DNA of 64,000 nt from an uncultured Lachnospiraceae bacterium (lineage in GTDB: Bacteria > Bacillota > Clostridia > Lachnospirales > Lachnospiraceae). Position 1 is the first letter of the stretch. Each line of letters starts with the position of its first letter. The translations under genes were made by a program, and so were the position numbers. The notes below the pieces were generated by a model. It was not told the DNA's origin and did no database searches. It saw only the letters and a program-made list of their open reading frames with translations. Of the stretch, positions 34,869-46,285 are shown piece after piece. The stretch is from positions 124,001 to 188,000 of the forward strand of contig CANQSB010000002.1 of the NCBI GenBank assembly GCA_947626435.1. Reading direction: 5' to 3'.

Positions 34869-35770
34869 TGGCAAAGAAAAAAGAGGAATTCAAGCTCCCA
34901 CCCGGTACTCCGGCGCCATGGATGAGCACTTTCTCGGACATGATGACGTTGCTTATGTGCTTCTTCGTGCTTTTGTTTTCAATGTCGACTGTTGATGCGG
35001 AAAAGTTTAAGGAAGTGGCAAAGAGCTTTCAGTCGACCTTCAGCATTTTCCAAGGCGGCGCGCAGGCAATAGGCGACGGTATACTCGTGAGCGCGGGCGT
35101 AAGTCAGTTAAACCAGCTTGACGAATACATAAATTCCACAGGACGGACGGCGGATTCGGACGTCACTACCAATGAGATGAAGGAAAGCACTGCCAAAAAC
35201 GCTATGACAGAGCAGATGAAGGAAGCGGCGGAAGCGCTTGGCATGACGAAAGAGGAGATAGAGCAGCTTGAAGAATCAATGGCGCAGCTCGAGGCAGAGA
35301 AGCTTATGCTTTCGGAAGAGCTTGCGGAGAACATAGAGGAGTCGCTTTCGGAGAGCATGATGAGCGACATAGTGGATGTCGAGTTTACGGGCGATTATGT
35401 GCTGCTCACCCTTGACGGGGCGTTTCTGTTTGATTCCGGTAGGGCGGACTTGAAGGCGGATGCTATTCCAGTACTTGACAAGATTGGCGTACTGCTTACC
35501 AAATATGCCGATTCCGACATTGAGATAGAAGGTCATACGGATTCGGTGCCGCTGAACGGCGGACGCTATGAAAACAACGACGTACTCAGCAGCTACAGGG
35601 CTTTGGCGGTATTTGACTATCTGGTTGAACATTCGGCTATTGACCCAAGCGTGGTTAAACATTCCGGCAGAGGCGAATATGTGCCGATAGCGGACAATTC
35701 TACCCCGGAGGGCAGAGCCAAAAACAGACGCGTGGAGATAAAGATATACAATTCATTAAGCTCATATTAA
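34868..35770 (+). CDS. motB: Flagellar stator protein MotB
   Basis: Peptidoglycan-anchored stator subunit of 300 residues. The single membrane helix follows the plug region and carries the channel aspartate in TFSDMMTLLMCFFVLLFSMS (about residues 18-37). A coiled coil lies at about 105-165 and the OmpA-like peptidoglycan-binding domain at about 180-300 (IEIEGHTDSVPLNGG, YRALAVFDYLV, GRAKNRRVEI). Translational coupling to motA is indicated by the ATGA-type overlap. Confidence 0.96.
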   Translation: MAKKKEEFKLPPGTPAPWMSTFSDMMTLLMCFFVLLFSMSTVDAEKFKEVAKSFQSTFSIFQGGAQAIGDGILVSAGVSQLNQLDEYINSTGRTADSDVTTNEMKESTAKNAMTEQMKEAAEALGMTKEEIEQLEESMAQLEAEKLMLSEELAENIEESLSESMMSDIVDVEFTGDYVLLTLDGAFLFDSGRADLKADAIPVLDKIGVLLTKYADSDIEIEGHTDSVPLNGGRYENNDVLSSYRALAVFDYLVEHSAIDPSVVKHSGRGEYVPIADNSTPEGRAKNRRVEIKIYNSLSSY

Positions 35771-35835
35771 GCAGTGGGCGTTAAAGCGTGAATTTTAGAA
35801 TAAAGAGCCGCTAAAACGGCAGAGGAGAGAAAAAA

Positions 35836-36366
35836 ATGAAACGTAATTTATTGTCAATTATCATTTTGGCGCTGTTGGTGGTCAACGTGGTGCTGACGGC
35901 TATTATGATGGTGAGCGTGTCAAGCGCGTCAAGAAAGACGTCAGAGCTTGCGGAAAGCATTCTGACGACGCTTGATTTGGAGATAAACGGCGTGCCGGCG
36001 TCAGAGCAGGTGAGCGGGGTATCTATGGAGGATACGGCGGTTTATACCATATCAGGCACAGAGGGAGCGGACTTGAATATACCGCTTAAGGTCGGCGAGG
36101 ACGGCAATACTCATTACGCTGTCGGCAAGGTATCGCTTTCAATGGACACCACACATGAGGATTACGCAAAATACGGCGCCGCCGAAACGATGGATTCGAG
36201 AGTAGGGCTTATGAGCGATATAGTGTACAGCGTAATCGGCAAGTATACTAAGGAAGAAATGCAGGCTGATTCGGCTGCGGTTAAGCAGGAAATCCTTTCG
36301 GAAATTCAGGAATTGTTTAATTCTGATTTTATATACAGCGTGTCATACAGCTTTTTGTTCTCATAA
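35836..36366 (+). CDS. fliL: Flagellar basal body-associated protein FliL
   Basis: A 176-residue bitopic membrane protein with an N-terminal helix (NLLSIIILALLVVNVVLTAI, about 3-23) and a periplasmic FliL domain (NIPLKVGEDGNTHYAVGKVS, YAKYGAAETMDSRVGLMSDI). FliL supports stator function. AGAGGAGAG precedes the ATG. The motB-fliL-fliM order is standard for clostridia. Confidence 0.88.
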   Translation: MKRNLLSIIILALLVVNVVLTAIMMVSVSSASRKTSELAESILTTLDLEINGVPASEQVSGVSMEDTAVYTISGTEGADLNIPLKVGEDGNTHYAVGKVSLSMDTTHEDYAKYGAAETMDSRVGLMSDIVYSVIGKYTKEEMQADSAAVKQEILSEIQELFNSDFIYSVSYSFLFS

Positions 36367-36447
36367 GGGTCGCCTCATACTATTGCAGAGGGATGATTAC
36401 CGGGAGGCGGAGCATTAAAAAACAGACCGCAGGGGGTGGTTAGCGAA

Positions 36448-37428
36448 ATGGGTGACGTGCTTTCTCAAAGCGAGATAGACAGCTTGCTCGCAGCGCTTAG
36501 CAGCGGCGAGCTTGATGTGCAGGATATGCAGGAAAAGGACGAAAGACAGGTTAAAAACTACGACTTTAGCCGTCCTGCAAAATTCTCAAAAGAGCATTTG
36601 AGAACCTTGAATATGATATTTGACCATTATGGAAGACTTTTATCGACCAATCTGCCCGTATATTTGAGAAAAAACGTGCAGGTAAACGTGGCAAGTTCAG
36701 AGACGGTTACATTTGCGGAGTTTTCAAACGCGCTGTCGAATCCGGTGCTGCTTACGGTAGTTAATTTTTCGCCGATGCCGGGCTCTATCATAATGGAGTT
36801 GACGAGCGGGCTTGGATACGCTATTATAGATAGGATGTTGGGCGGCAGAGGAGAAGCGTTGGAGAAGCCGCGAGACTTTTCAGAGATAGAGATGGGCATT
36901 ATAGAGCGGATAATGGTTATCTGTATGCAATTGCTTAGAGAACCTTGGAAAAATGTTGCGGATGTCAACCCATATCTGGAAAGGATAGAAACAAATCCGC
37001 AGTTTGCACAGATTATTTCACCAAGCGACATGGTGGCGCTAGTCACTATGAACATCAAGATAGGTGATGTAGAGGGTCTTATGAATGTGTGTCTGCCATT
37101 CTTTACACTTGAAAACGTTATGGACAGATTAAATACCAAGTTTTGGTATTCGAGCCTGCAGAAAGTTGATGATGAGGATTACGAGCAGTTTATTGAGACA
37201 ATGGTGCGCAGGGTTGATGTGCCTGTCAAGGCAGTGCTTGGCAAGAGCGTCATAACAGTAAATGATTTTGTAAATATACAAGTGGGCGACATCATAAGGC
37301 TTGATTCACACGTTGAAGACGAGCTTGACGTCTACGTCGGAAACATTAAAAAATTCACTGCTGTTCCGGGTGCGAGCAAAGAGTCGTATGCTGTAAGAAT
37401 AACATCAGTGAACAGGGAGGAGGAATAA
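36448..37428 (+). CDS. fliM: Flagellar motor switch protein FliM
   Basis: C-ring switch protein that binds phospho-CheY. The 326 residues have the N-terminal CheY-binding motif (LSQSEIDSLLAALSSGEL), the CheC-like middle domain (PGSIIMELTSGLGYAIIDRM, LGGRGE) and a C-terminal FliN-like domain (VNDFVNIQVGDIIRLD). ATG 36448 follows AGGGGGTGG; the upstream GTG lies within that site. Confidence 0.96.
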   Translation: MGDVLSQSEIDSLLAALSSGELDVQDMQEKDERQVKNYDFSRPAKFSKEHLRTLNMIFDHYGRLLSTNLPVYLRKNVQVNVASSETVTFAEFSNALSNPVLLTVVNFSPMPGSIIMELTSGLGYAIIDRMLGGRGEALEKPRDFSEIEMGIIERIMVICMQLLREPWKNVADVNPYLERIETNPQFAQIISPSDMVALVTMNIKIGDVEGLMNVCLPFFTLENVMDRLNTKFWYSSLQKVDDEDYEQFIETMVRRVDVPVKAVLGKSVITVNDFVNIQVGDIIRLDSHVEDELDVYVGNIKKFTAVPGASKESYAVRITSVNREEE

Positions 37429-37432
37429 GACA

Positions 37433-38674
37433 ATGGACGGTATGTTGTCGCAAGATGAAATAAATGCGTTGCTAAACGGCGTTGACTTATCCGCGAGTGA
37501 TAGCAGTGCAGATACAACCACAGCCGCATCCGCAGGAGACGCAGAAGAAGAACTTACCGACGTAGAGAAAGATGCGATTGGAGAGGTAGCCAACATAAGC
37601 ATGGGCACTTCTGCCACGACGCTGTACTCATTGGTAAATAGAAAGGTTAATATTACAACGCCTGTTGTCGAAATGTGTACTTGGGGGGATGTAATGCAGG
37701 ACTACGAAAAGCCCTGTGTGTTCATCCAGATAAAGTATACGGTAGGACTAAACGGCACTAATATATTGGTTTTGAAGGAGCATGACGTAAAGGTTATCAC
37801 TGACCTGATGATGGGCGGTGATGGCACAAATGTGGATGGTGAGCTTAGCGAACTTCATCTGAGCGCCATTTCAGAGGCAATGAATCAGATGATGGGTTCG
37901 GCTTCGACGTCATTGTCATCAATGCTTGGCAAGACTATAGACATAAGTCCGCCAGAGGCAAGTCTTGTGGATTTGCAGACAAAAGAGCCAAGAGAGCTTT
38001 CGCCTTTCCTGGAAGACAGATTTGTAAAAGTTACTTTCCGTATGCAGATTGACGAATTGGTAGATTCGAAGCTGATGCAGCTATATCCATATGATTTTGC
38101 CAAGTCAATATATGATGTATTTATGCAGAATCAATTGGGAGTATCGCCTGCCGAGGCGGCGCCGGCTCCTGCCCCCGCGGCACCGACACCGGCACCCGCA
38201 GCGCCGACGCCAACACCTGTTCCGACACCGGCACCGGCAGCTCCGACAATGGATATGAATGCCATGGGCGGTATGCAGCAGCAAATGGGAATGCCTCAGA
38301 TGGGCTACGGTATGCCTCCACAGATGGGAATGCCGCAGATGGGCATGCCTCAAATGCAAATGGGTTACGGTATGCCGAATATGAGCATACAGCCCGCGCA
38401 GTTCCAAAATTTCTCAGCGCCGCAGGGTGAGATGGTAAGCGCCGAGAGCATTGGACTCATCAAGGATGTGCCGCTGGAAGTGACTGTAGAGCTTGGCAGG
38501 ACGAGTAAATCTATTTCAGATATTCTCGAATTTGCACCGGGTACTATCATAGAGCTTGACAAGATAGCAGGCGAGCCCATAGACGTGCTTGTAAACGGCA
38601 AGTTTGTCGCTAAGGGCGAGGTAGTGGTTATCGAAGAAAGCTTCGGTGTAAGGATTATGGAGATTATAAAATAA
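37433..38674 (+). CDS. fliY: Flagellar motor switch phosphatase FliY
   Basis: Gram-positive FliN fused to a CheC-type phospho-CheY phosphatase. The 413 residues begin with a CheY-binding peptide (LSQDEINALLNGVDLS), followed by the phosphatase domain with two active helices (DAIGEVANISMGTSATTL and LHLSAISEAMNQMMGSA) and a C-terminal FliN/SpoA domain (about 340-413). The linker is unusual: a Pro/Ala/Thr tract (about 240-275) then a Met/Gly/Gln/Pro-rich repeat (about 280-325). It starts four bases after fliM. Confidence 0.95.
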   Translation: MDGMLSQDEINALLNGVDLSASDSSADTTTAASAGDAEEELTDVEKDAIGEVANISMGTSATTLYSLVNRKVNITTPVVEMCTWGDVMQDYEKPCVFIQIKYTVGLNGTNILVLKEHDVKVITDLMMGGDGTNVDGELSELHLSAISEAMNQMMGSASTSLSSMLGKTIDISPPEASLVDLQTKEPRELSPFLEDRFVKVTFRMQIDELVDSKLMQLYPYDFAKSIYDVFMQNQLGVSPAEAAPAPAPAAPTPAPAAPTPTPVPTPAPAAPTMDMNAMGGMQQQMGMPQMGYGMPPQMGMPQMGMPQMQMGYGMPNMSIQPAQFQNFSAPQGEMVSAESIGLIKDVPLEVTVELGRTSKSISDILEFAPGTIIELDKIAGEPIDVLVNGKFVAKGEVVVIEESFGVRIMEIIK

Positions 38675-38712
38675 AAAGCTATAAATCTTGTTTGTAGAAA
38701 GGAAAGAAAAAT

Positions 38713-39075
38713 ATGGCAAAGAGAATACTTATTGTTGATGATGCAGCTTTCATGCGAATGATGATTAAGGACATTCTTACAAAGAATGGCTATGAAATCG
38801 CAGCGGAAGCAGAAAATGGCAAGATCGCGGTTGACAAATATAAAGAGGCATCGCCTGACCTTACGCTTCTTGACATTACCATGCCCGAGATGGATGGTAT
38901 TCAGGCGTTGAAAGCTATAAAGGCAGTGGATCCGGGCGCAAACGTCATTATGTGTTCCGCGATGGGACAGCAGGCGATGGTTATCGAGGCTATCCAGTCA
39001 GGAGCAAAGGACTTTATCGTTAAGCCGTTCCAGGCGGAGCGTGTTTTAGAGGCGGTCAAGAAGGTAGTAGGTTAA
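38713..39075 (+). CDS. cheY: Chemotaxis response regulator CheY
   Basis: A single receiver domain, 120 residues. The phosphoacceptor is D54 (LTLLDITMPEMDG), the acidic pocket D9/D10 (IVDDAAFMR), and the conserved Thr/Ser and Lys are in MCSAMGQQ and FIVKPF. It carries the signal from CheA to FliM/FliY. The stop overlaps the fliO start (TAATG). Confidence 0.97.
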   Translation: MAKRILIVDDAAFMRMMIKDILTKNGYEIAAEAENGKIAVDKYKEASPDLTLLDITMPEMDGIQALKAIKAVDPGANVIMCSAMGQQAMVIEAIQSGAKDFIVKPFQAERVLEAVKKVVG

Positions 39076-39416
39076 TGGACAGAGCCGAGTCCATAGGACA
39101 GCTTTTGACTGTATTTCTGATATTTATATTTGTGTTGGTGCTTACTTATTTTGCAACGAAATTTACCGCGGGTCTCCAAAAAAACAGGATGACCGGAGCA
39201 AACGTGGAGATTTTGGAGACCGTAAAGATAGCGCCAACCAAGTATATTCAGATTGTCCGAATAGGAGAAAAATATTTTTCTTATGTAGTATGCAAAGATA
39301 CAGTCACTTTGCTTGGAGAACTGTCAGCAGATGATATTTCTGTGCCCGAAAAGGGCGGCAATGCAGCAAACAATATGAGTTTCAAGGATATTCTGGAAAA
39401 ATTCAAAAAGCAGTAG
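39075..39416 (+). CDS. fliO: Flagellar biosynthesis protein FliO
   Basis: A 113-residue bitopic protein that helps assemble the FliP ring. It has an N-terminal helix (QLLTVFLIFIFVLVLTYFAT) and a cytoplasmic domain (VEILETVKIAPTKYIQIVRI, GEKYFSYVVCKDTVTLLGEL) typical of FliO/FliZ. It is coupled to cheY by a one-base overlap and precedes fliP. Confidence 0.88.
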   Translation: MDRAESIGQLLTVFLIFIFVLVLTYFATKFTAGLQKNRMTGANVEILETVKIAPTKYIQIVRIGEKYFSYVVCKDTVTLLGELSADDISVPEKGGNAANNMSFKDILEKFKKQ

Positions 39417-39508
39417 AGCTATTTTTTAGTAGTTTGGACTGCTTTTAATTGTTAAAAGGGATTGTTGTGTCAAGCCGGACAGTAATGTTAAAAAGGTATG
39501 ATTTGCAT

Positions 39509-40414
39509 ATGAAGATTAAAGGCGGGGAATACAATATTAAGCATGAGCTGAAAAAACTTGGCTGTATGCTTATTATGGTATTTATTATTCTGTTGGCTGA
39601 TGCCGCGGTAGTATTTGCAGCCTCTGATGATGATGGCGCGGAGGCACAGCATTATCTTGACAGAGATAATACTGAGGAAAACAGGACGAATATCAATGAT
39701 CCGGGCACTGCCGAGACAGCGGAGGATTTAAAGGAATTAAATATAGCAAATAGCCTGACTATTACCTATGACGGCGGCAATGGGGAGCTAAACGGCATGC
39801 TCAGGATTTTGATTATCCTGACGGCGATTGCGATACTGCCGATTTTGCTTATTACGCTCACCTCGTTTACGCGTATACTGATAGTTCTTCACTTTACGCG
39901 ACAGGCGCTGAATACGCAGTCGGCGCCGCCCAATCAGGTGCTGATTGCAATTGCATTGTTTCTTACGTTTTATATAATGCAGCCCGTATTCGGTGAGATT
40001 TATACCAATGCCCTGGTGCCCTATGATGCCGGTGAGATTACTACGGCTGAGGCGTTTGACGCGGCTGTTAAGCCTCTGAGGGAGTTTATGCTTGAAGAGG
40101 CGCTTATTAAGGATATTGACGTGTTTATGCAGCTTTCCGATACTCCATGGGACGGGGAGAATATGGATTTGGTGCCTACTACGGTGCTTATTCCCGCGTT
40201 TATCATAGGGGAGCTGCGGCAGGCGTTTATTATAGGCTTTATAATATATATTCCGTTTATTGTGCTTGATATGGTGGTTGCTTCGGTGCTTATGAGTATG
40301 GGTATGATGATGCTTCCGCCTACGACTATTTCAATGCCGTTCAAGATTTTGCTGTTTGTCCTTGCGGACGGATGGAATCTTGTGATTGTGGAGCTGATAA
40401 AGACGTTTCTTTGA
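39509..40414 (+). CDS. fliP: Flagellar export gate protein FliP
   Basis: Core of the export gate (with FliQ and FliR). It has a cleavable signal-like N-terminus (MLIMVFIILLADAAVVFA), then the conserved membrane body (LTSFTRILIVLHFTRQALNT, APPNQVLIAIALFLTFYIM, GMMMLPPTTISMPFKILLF). The start is uncertain: ATG 39509 (301 residues) gives a normal signal peptide, but GTG 39467 has a better placed AAAGGG site and would add 14 residues. Confidence 0.93.
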   Translation: MKIKGGEYNIKHELKKLGCMLIMVFIILLADAAVVFAASDDDGAEAQHYLDRDNTEENRTNINDPGTAETAEDLKELNIANSLTITYDGGNGELNGMLRILIILTAIAILPILLITLTSFTRILIVLHFTRQALNTQSAPPNQVLIAIALFLTFYIMQPVFGEIYTNALVPYDAGEITTAEAFDAAVKPLREFMLEEALIKDIDVFMQLSDTPWDGENMDLVPTTVLIPAFIIGELRQAFIIGFIIYIPFIVLDMVVASVLMSMGMMMLPPTTISMPFKILLFVLADGWNLVIVELIKTFL

Positions 40415-40437
40415 CAGAGCAGAGGAGGAGTGCTTGA

Positions 40438-40707
40438 ATGACTGTAGAGGTAGTTTCCGATATGATGCGTGACGCGCTGTTTTTGGTATTAAAGACTGCC
40501 GCGCCTCCGCTTCTGGTATCGCTTGTCATAGGTCTGATAGTGAGTATTTTTCAAACTGTTACGTCCATACAGGAGCAGACGCTTACCTTTGTGCCAAAGG
40601 TTGTGGGTATATTTTTGACACTTATGCTTTTGGGGCATTGGATACTCACTACCATAGTGAATTATATGACTGAGCTGTGGGGAAATTTTTCGCTTTATAT
40701 CAGGTAA
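40438..40707 (+). CDS. fliQ: Flagellar export gate protein FliQ
   Basis: An 89-residue protein with two membrane helices separated by a charged loop (LLVSLVIGLIVSIFQTVTSI, QEQTLTFVPKVVGIFLTLML), the exact FliQ layout. AGAGGAGG precedes the ATG. Confidence 0.96.
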   Translation: MTVEVVSDMMRDALFLVLKTAAPPLLVSLVIGLIVSIFQTVTSIQEQTLTFVPKVVGIFLTLMLLGHWILTTIVNYMTELWGNFSLYIR

Positions 40708-40724
40708 AGGGGCAGTTTGCATAG

Positions 40725-41507
40725 ATGGTTGATATGTCTTTTTCCATGTCCGAGCTTGAATTATTCCTTTTAGTTTTTGTGAGGATAGCAAGCTTCGTGT
40801 TTGTGGCTCCTTTTTTCAGTACGAGAGGAGTACCTAATATTGTTAAAATTTCAACAAGTATTTTTGTGGCTTATATAATGTACAGCTTTGGAGTGCCGCA
40901 CGAGCTTCCGGAGTACGGTACAGTGTGGGGCTACGCGATAATAGTGATAAAGGAAGTGTCAGTGGGGCTTTTGATTGGTCTGGTGTCGCAGCTGTGTACT
41001 TCCATTGTTTTATTTGCGGGAAGAATTATTGATATGGAGATAGGCATGTCCATGGCGAGTGTATTTGACCCTACGACAAATGAGCAGTCGTCAATTACAG
41101 GCATGATCTTGCAGTATGGTACGCTGCTTATCTTCTATATAACAGGGCTTCACCGCTTTTTTTTGCAGGCTTTGATGGAAACGTATACGCTTATCCCAAT
41201 AGCGGGCGTGAAATTCAACATGGATAAGCTGCTTTCGTCACTCATTGCTTTCCTGAGTGACTATATCACTATTGGCTTCAGGATATGTCTGCCGGTGTTT
41301 GCGGCTATCACTCTTATGAATGTTGTGCTGGGACTGCTTGCCAAGCTCGCGCCGCAGATGAATATGTTTTCCGTCGGCATACAGCTAAAGCTTTTAGCGG
41401 GGCTTGGCGTGCTGCTGCTTGCGATTACGATGCTGCCAATCGTCGCTAATTACATTTCTGATCAGATGAGGCATATGATTGTGTCCGTGGTGGAGGGAAT
41501 GATGTGA
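40725..41507 (+). CDS. fliR: Flagellar export gate protein FliR
   Basis: A 260-residue polytopic protein with the family motifs FVFVAPFFSTRGVPNIVKIS and IDMEIGMSMASVFDPTTNEQ. The stop TGA overlaps the flhB GTG start, as expected for FliR-FlhB partners (fused in some clostridia, separate here). Confidence 0.96.
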   Translation: MVDMSFSMSELELFLLVFVRIASFVFVAPFFSTRGVPNIVKISTSIFVAYIMYSFGVPHELPEYGTVWGYAIIVIKEVSVGLLIGLVSQLCTSIVLFAGRIIDMEIGMSMASVFDPTTNEQSSITGMILQYGTLLIFYITGLHRFFLQALMETYTLIPIAGVKFNMDKLLSSLIAFLSDYITIGFRICLPVFAAITLMNVVLGLLAKLAPQMNMFSVGIQLKLLAGLGVLLLAITMLPIVANYISDQMRHMIVSVVEGMM

Positions 41508-42613
41508 TTTTGGAGTTAAATTTACAGTTTTTCGCGGACGGTCCGGGCGGTGAAAAGACAGAGGAGCCTACAGCCAAAAAGAAAGCTGACACCAGAAAAG
41601 AGGGCAAAGTTCCCAAGAGCAAGGAGCTTTCAAATGCGGTAGACTTAATTGCGCTGTTTTTGATATTACGCTTTTGGATTGGGACTATGGGCAGCCGTTT
41701 GAAGGGGATTTTTGAAAATATATATGGCAAATTTTCGGATTATACGCTGCTGTGGGGCGGAAATATAAATATCAAGGATTATGACGTGCTTTTCAAGGGC
41801 GTGTTTGTCGACATGCTGATTTTGCTGCTGCCGTTTTTCGTCATTGGAATAATAATAGCAGTCCTTATCAACATGCTTCAGTTTAGCTTCAAGATATCTA
41901 CTAAGCCATTACAGCCAAAGTTTAGCAAGCTCAACCCGTTGTCGGGCTTTAAGCGGATTTTTTCCGTGGATAAGCTGGTGGAGCTTTTGAAATCCATTGT
42001 TAAGATTATTATTATCGGCTATGTAGTGTATTCGACGATAAAGGATGACTGGCGTTATTTGTTTCAATTTTATTCCATGCCGTTTAATCAGGCGCTTTCC
42101 GTGATTTACAGCGTCATTATAAATACGGGGCTTAGAATTTCTTTTGTTTACCTTATAGTGGCGTTTCTTGACCTCATATATCAGAGGCGCAAGTTTAATA
42201 AAGACATCAAGATGACCAAGCAGGAGGTAAAGGACGAGTACAAGAACGCGGAAGGAGATCCTCAGATTAAAGGTAAGATCCGCAGCAAGATGCGTGAGGC
42301 TTCGCAGCGCCGCATGATGCAGGATGTTCCCAAGGCGGACGTGGTAATTACAAACCCGACGCATTACGCGGTGGCGATACGGTACGACCCGACCGAGGCG
42401 CCTGCGCCGGTAGTGCTTGCCAAGGGCGCTGACTATATAGCGCAAAAGATTAAGGAAATAGCCAAGGAAAATAATGTCGAGATAGTAGAGAACAAACCGC
42501 TTGCCCGTATGCTCTATGCAAATGTCGACATAGGGCAGGAGGTGCCGCCGGAGCTTTATCAGGCAGTGGCGGAGGTGCTTGCCATGGTTTATAAGCTGCA
42601 AGGCAGAATATAA
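41504..42613 (+). CDS. flhB: Flagellar export switch protein FlhB
   Basis: Export apparatus protein that changes substrate specificity after self-cleavage. The 369 residues have four membrane helices and a C-terminal cytoplasmic domain with the intact NPTH cleavage site (VVITNPTHYAVAIRYDP). The N-terminus reads EKTEEPTAKKKADTRKEGKV, the family signature. The start is GTG with GGAGGG six bases upstream, overlapping the end of fliR. Confidence 0.97.
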   Translation: MILELNLQFFADGPGGEKTEEPTAKKKADTRKEGKVPKSKELSNAVDLIALFLILRFWIGTMGSRLKGIFENIYGKFSDYTLLWGGNINIKDYDVLFKGVFVDMLILLLPFFVIGIIIAVLINMLQFSFKISTKPLQPKFSKLNPLSGFKRIFSVDKLVELLKSIVKIIIIGYVVYSTIKDDWRYLFQFYSMPFNQALSVIYSVIINTGLRISFVYLIVAFLDLIYQRRKFNKDIKMTKQEVKDEYKNAEGDPQIKGKIRSKMREASQRRMMQDVPKADVVITNPTHYAVAIRYDPTEAPAPVVLAKGADYIAQKIKEIAKENNVEIVENKPLARMLYANVDIGQEVPPELYQAVAEVLAMVYKLQGRI

Positions 42614-42658
42614 GTATTTCAAATATAAAAATTTCGGCTGTAATTTTGAAAATTTTTA

Positions 42659-42694
42659 TGTACAAATTGTACAAATTATGCGATAATTTATAAA
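42659..42694 (+). promoter_or_regulatory. Possible promoter/operator before flhA
   Basis: TTGTAC, 16 bases, TATAAA. The -35 box overlaps two TGTACA palindromes spaced by three bases (42659-42673). This lies in the 167-base flhB-flhA spacer, the longest in the second half of the operon. Confidence 0.35.
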
Positions 42695-42780
42695 AGCGTA
42701 TTTCATATGCGTATTTTTGTGTGCAATAATTTTTTGCCGCGGACACAAGGGTGTCTTTCTTCAAGGGAGGGAACAAAAGC

Positions 42781-44810
<2,030 letters not shown>

Positions 44811-44814
<4 letters not shown>

Positions 44815-46217
44815 TAATTAAGAAATTTCAGGGAAAAACAAAAGAGGACGCGCTTGAGGCGGCAAAAAAGGAGCTGGGCGAAGACATTGTGGAGATGAAC
44901 GTCAAGATGGTCAAGCCCAAGGGACTTTTGAGTTTTTTAAAGAGTTCAAAGGTAGAGGTGACTGTCGCAAAGGAAGACGACAATGACAAGTACGGCATAG
45001 CGTCAGACGGCAATGACACAAAGAAGGAAACGCAGTATGAGGGCGTGAAGGTGACTTTGAGCCAAAGCGGCGGTAATGCTGCGCCGTTAAAAAAGCCGGA
45101 TCCAATGACGGACGCAAAATCCGTAGGACAAGCTGTTGCGGAGGTGCTTGCCGCATTTCCACCGCAAAATGAGGCGAAGCCGAGGACGGCTTCTGCAATG
45201 AGCGAGACAAAAAATGATACAAAAGGCGTGGCGGCGGAGACGCTTATAGCGGAAAACAATGCCGAGAGCGCTAAGAGCGGCGCCAACAATATAGAAGAAA
45301 AGCTTGACAATCTGCAGAATCTTTTGGAAAAGCAGATTTCACAGCAGCAGGATTCCAAGTCCGCATCGGACGACGCGAAGCAGGACGAGGAGGGCAAGAA
45401 GGAGGAGAACAAGGACAGGATTAATTTTCTGCGTCTTCTCTATAGCAAGATGACGGACAACGAGATAAACGAAAAGTACGCGAAAGAGATTATTGATGAT
45501 ATAGATAAGGTTTGCAAGCCTGACGTGACGCTTGACTATATGCTTTCGGAGATATACCAGAGAATGATTTTGAAGCTTGGCAAGCCGTTTGTGATGGACG
45601 AAAATACGGGAAAAGGTCCCAAGGTGGTATTTTTTGTAGGTCCTACAGGCGTGGGTAAGACTACTACGATAGCCAAGATTGCATCCTCTTACAGGGTAGA
45701 GCACAAAAAAAAGGTAGCGCTTTTGACTGCGGACACTTACAGGATAGCGGCGGCTGAGCAGCTTCGCACATATGCGAATATCCTTGAGGTACCGTTCAGG
45801 GTCGTGTATACGGTCAGAGAGATAGAGGCGGCTATAGAGGATTTTAGGGAATATGACTATATACTGGTAGATACCACAGGTCATTCACCAAACAACGAGG
45901 CGCAGTGCGAGAATATGAGTGACCTTATTAGCTCGGTCGACGACAAAGCGGATAAAGAGGTATTTTTGGTGTTGTCCGCTTCCACGAAATACAAGGATTT
46001 GATGAAAACGGCTGATATTTATAAAGAGATTGCGGAGTATAAGCTTATATTTACCAAGCTTGACGAGACCTCTACGCTGGGCAACATATACAACCTGAAG
46101 CTTTATACCGGAGCTATGCTTTCATATGTCACCTGTGGGCAAAACGTCCCTGATGATATTGAATATTTTAATCCGCAGGCTACGGTGAAGCAGCTGCTTG
46201 GGGGCAAAAAACATTAA
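44811..46217 (+). CDS. flhF: Flagellar SRP-like GTPase FlhF
   Basis: SRP-family GTPase controlling flagellar placement. The 468 residues comprise a basic/acidic N-terminal B domain with a long Ala/Lys/Asp-rich linker (about 60-205), then the NG domain with P-loop GPTGVGKTTTIAKIA (about 279-293) and DTTGHSPNN. FlhF normally has DTAGR/DTPG at the last position; here it is DTTGH. It is coupled to flhA and followed by its activator flhG. Confidence 0.95.
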
Positions 46218-46285
46218 GAAACTCTGAAATAGGGAATTGACTGAAGACGCAAATGGATTTGAAGGCACAACTTGGGGGAGATTTT

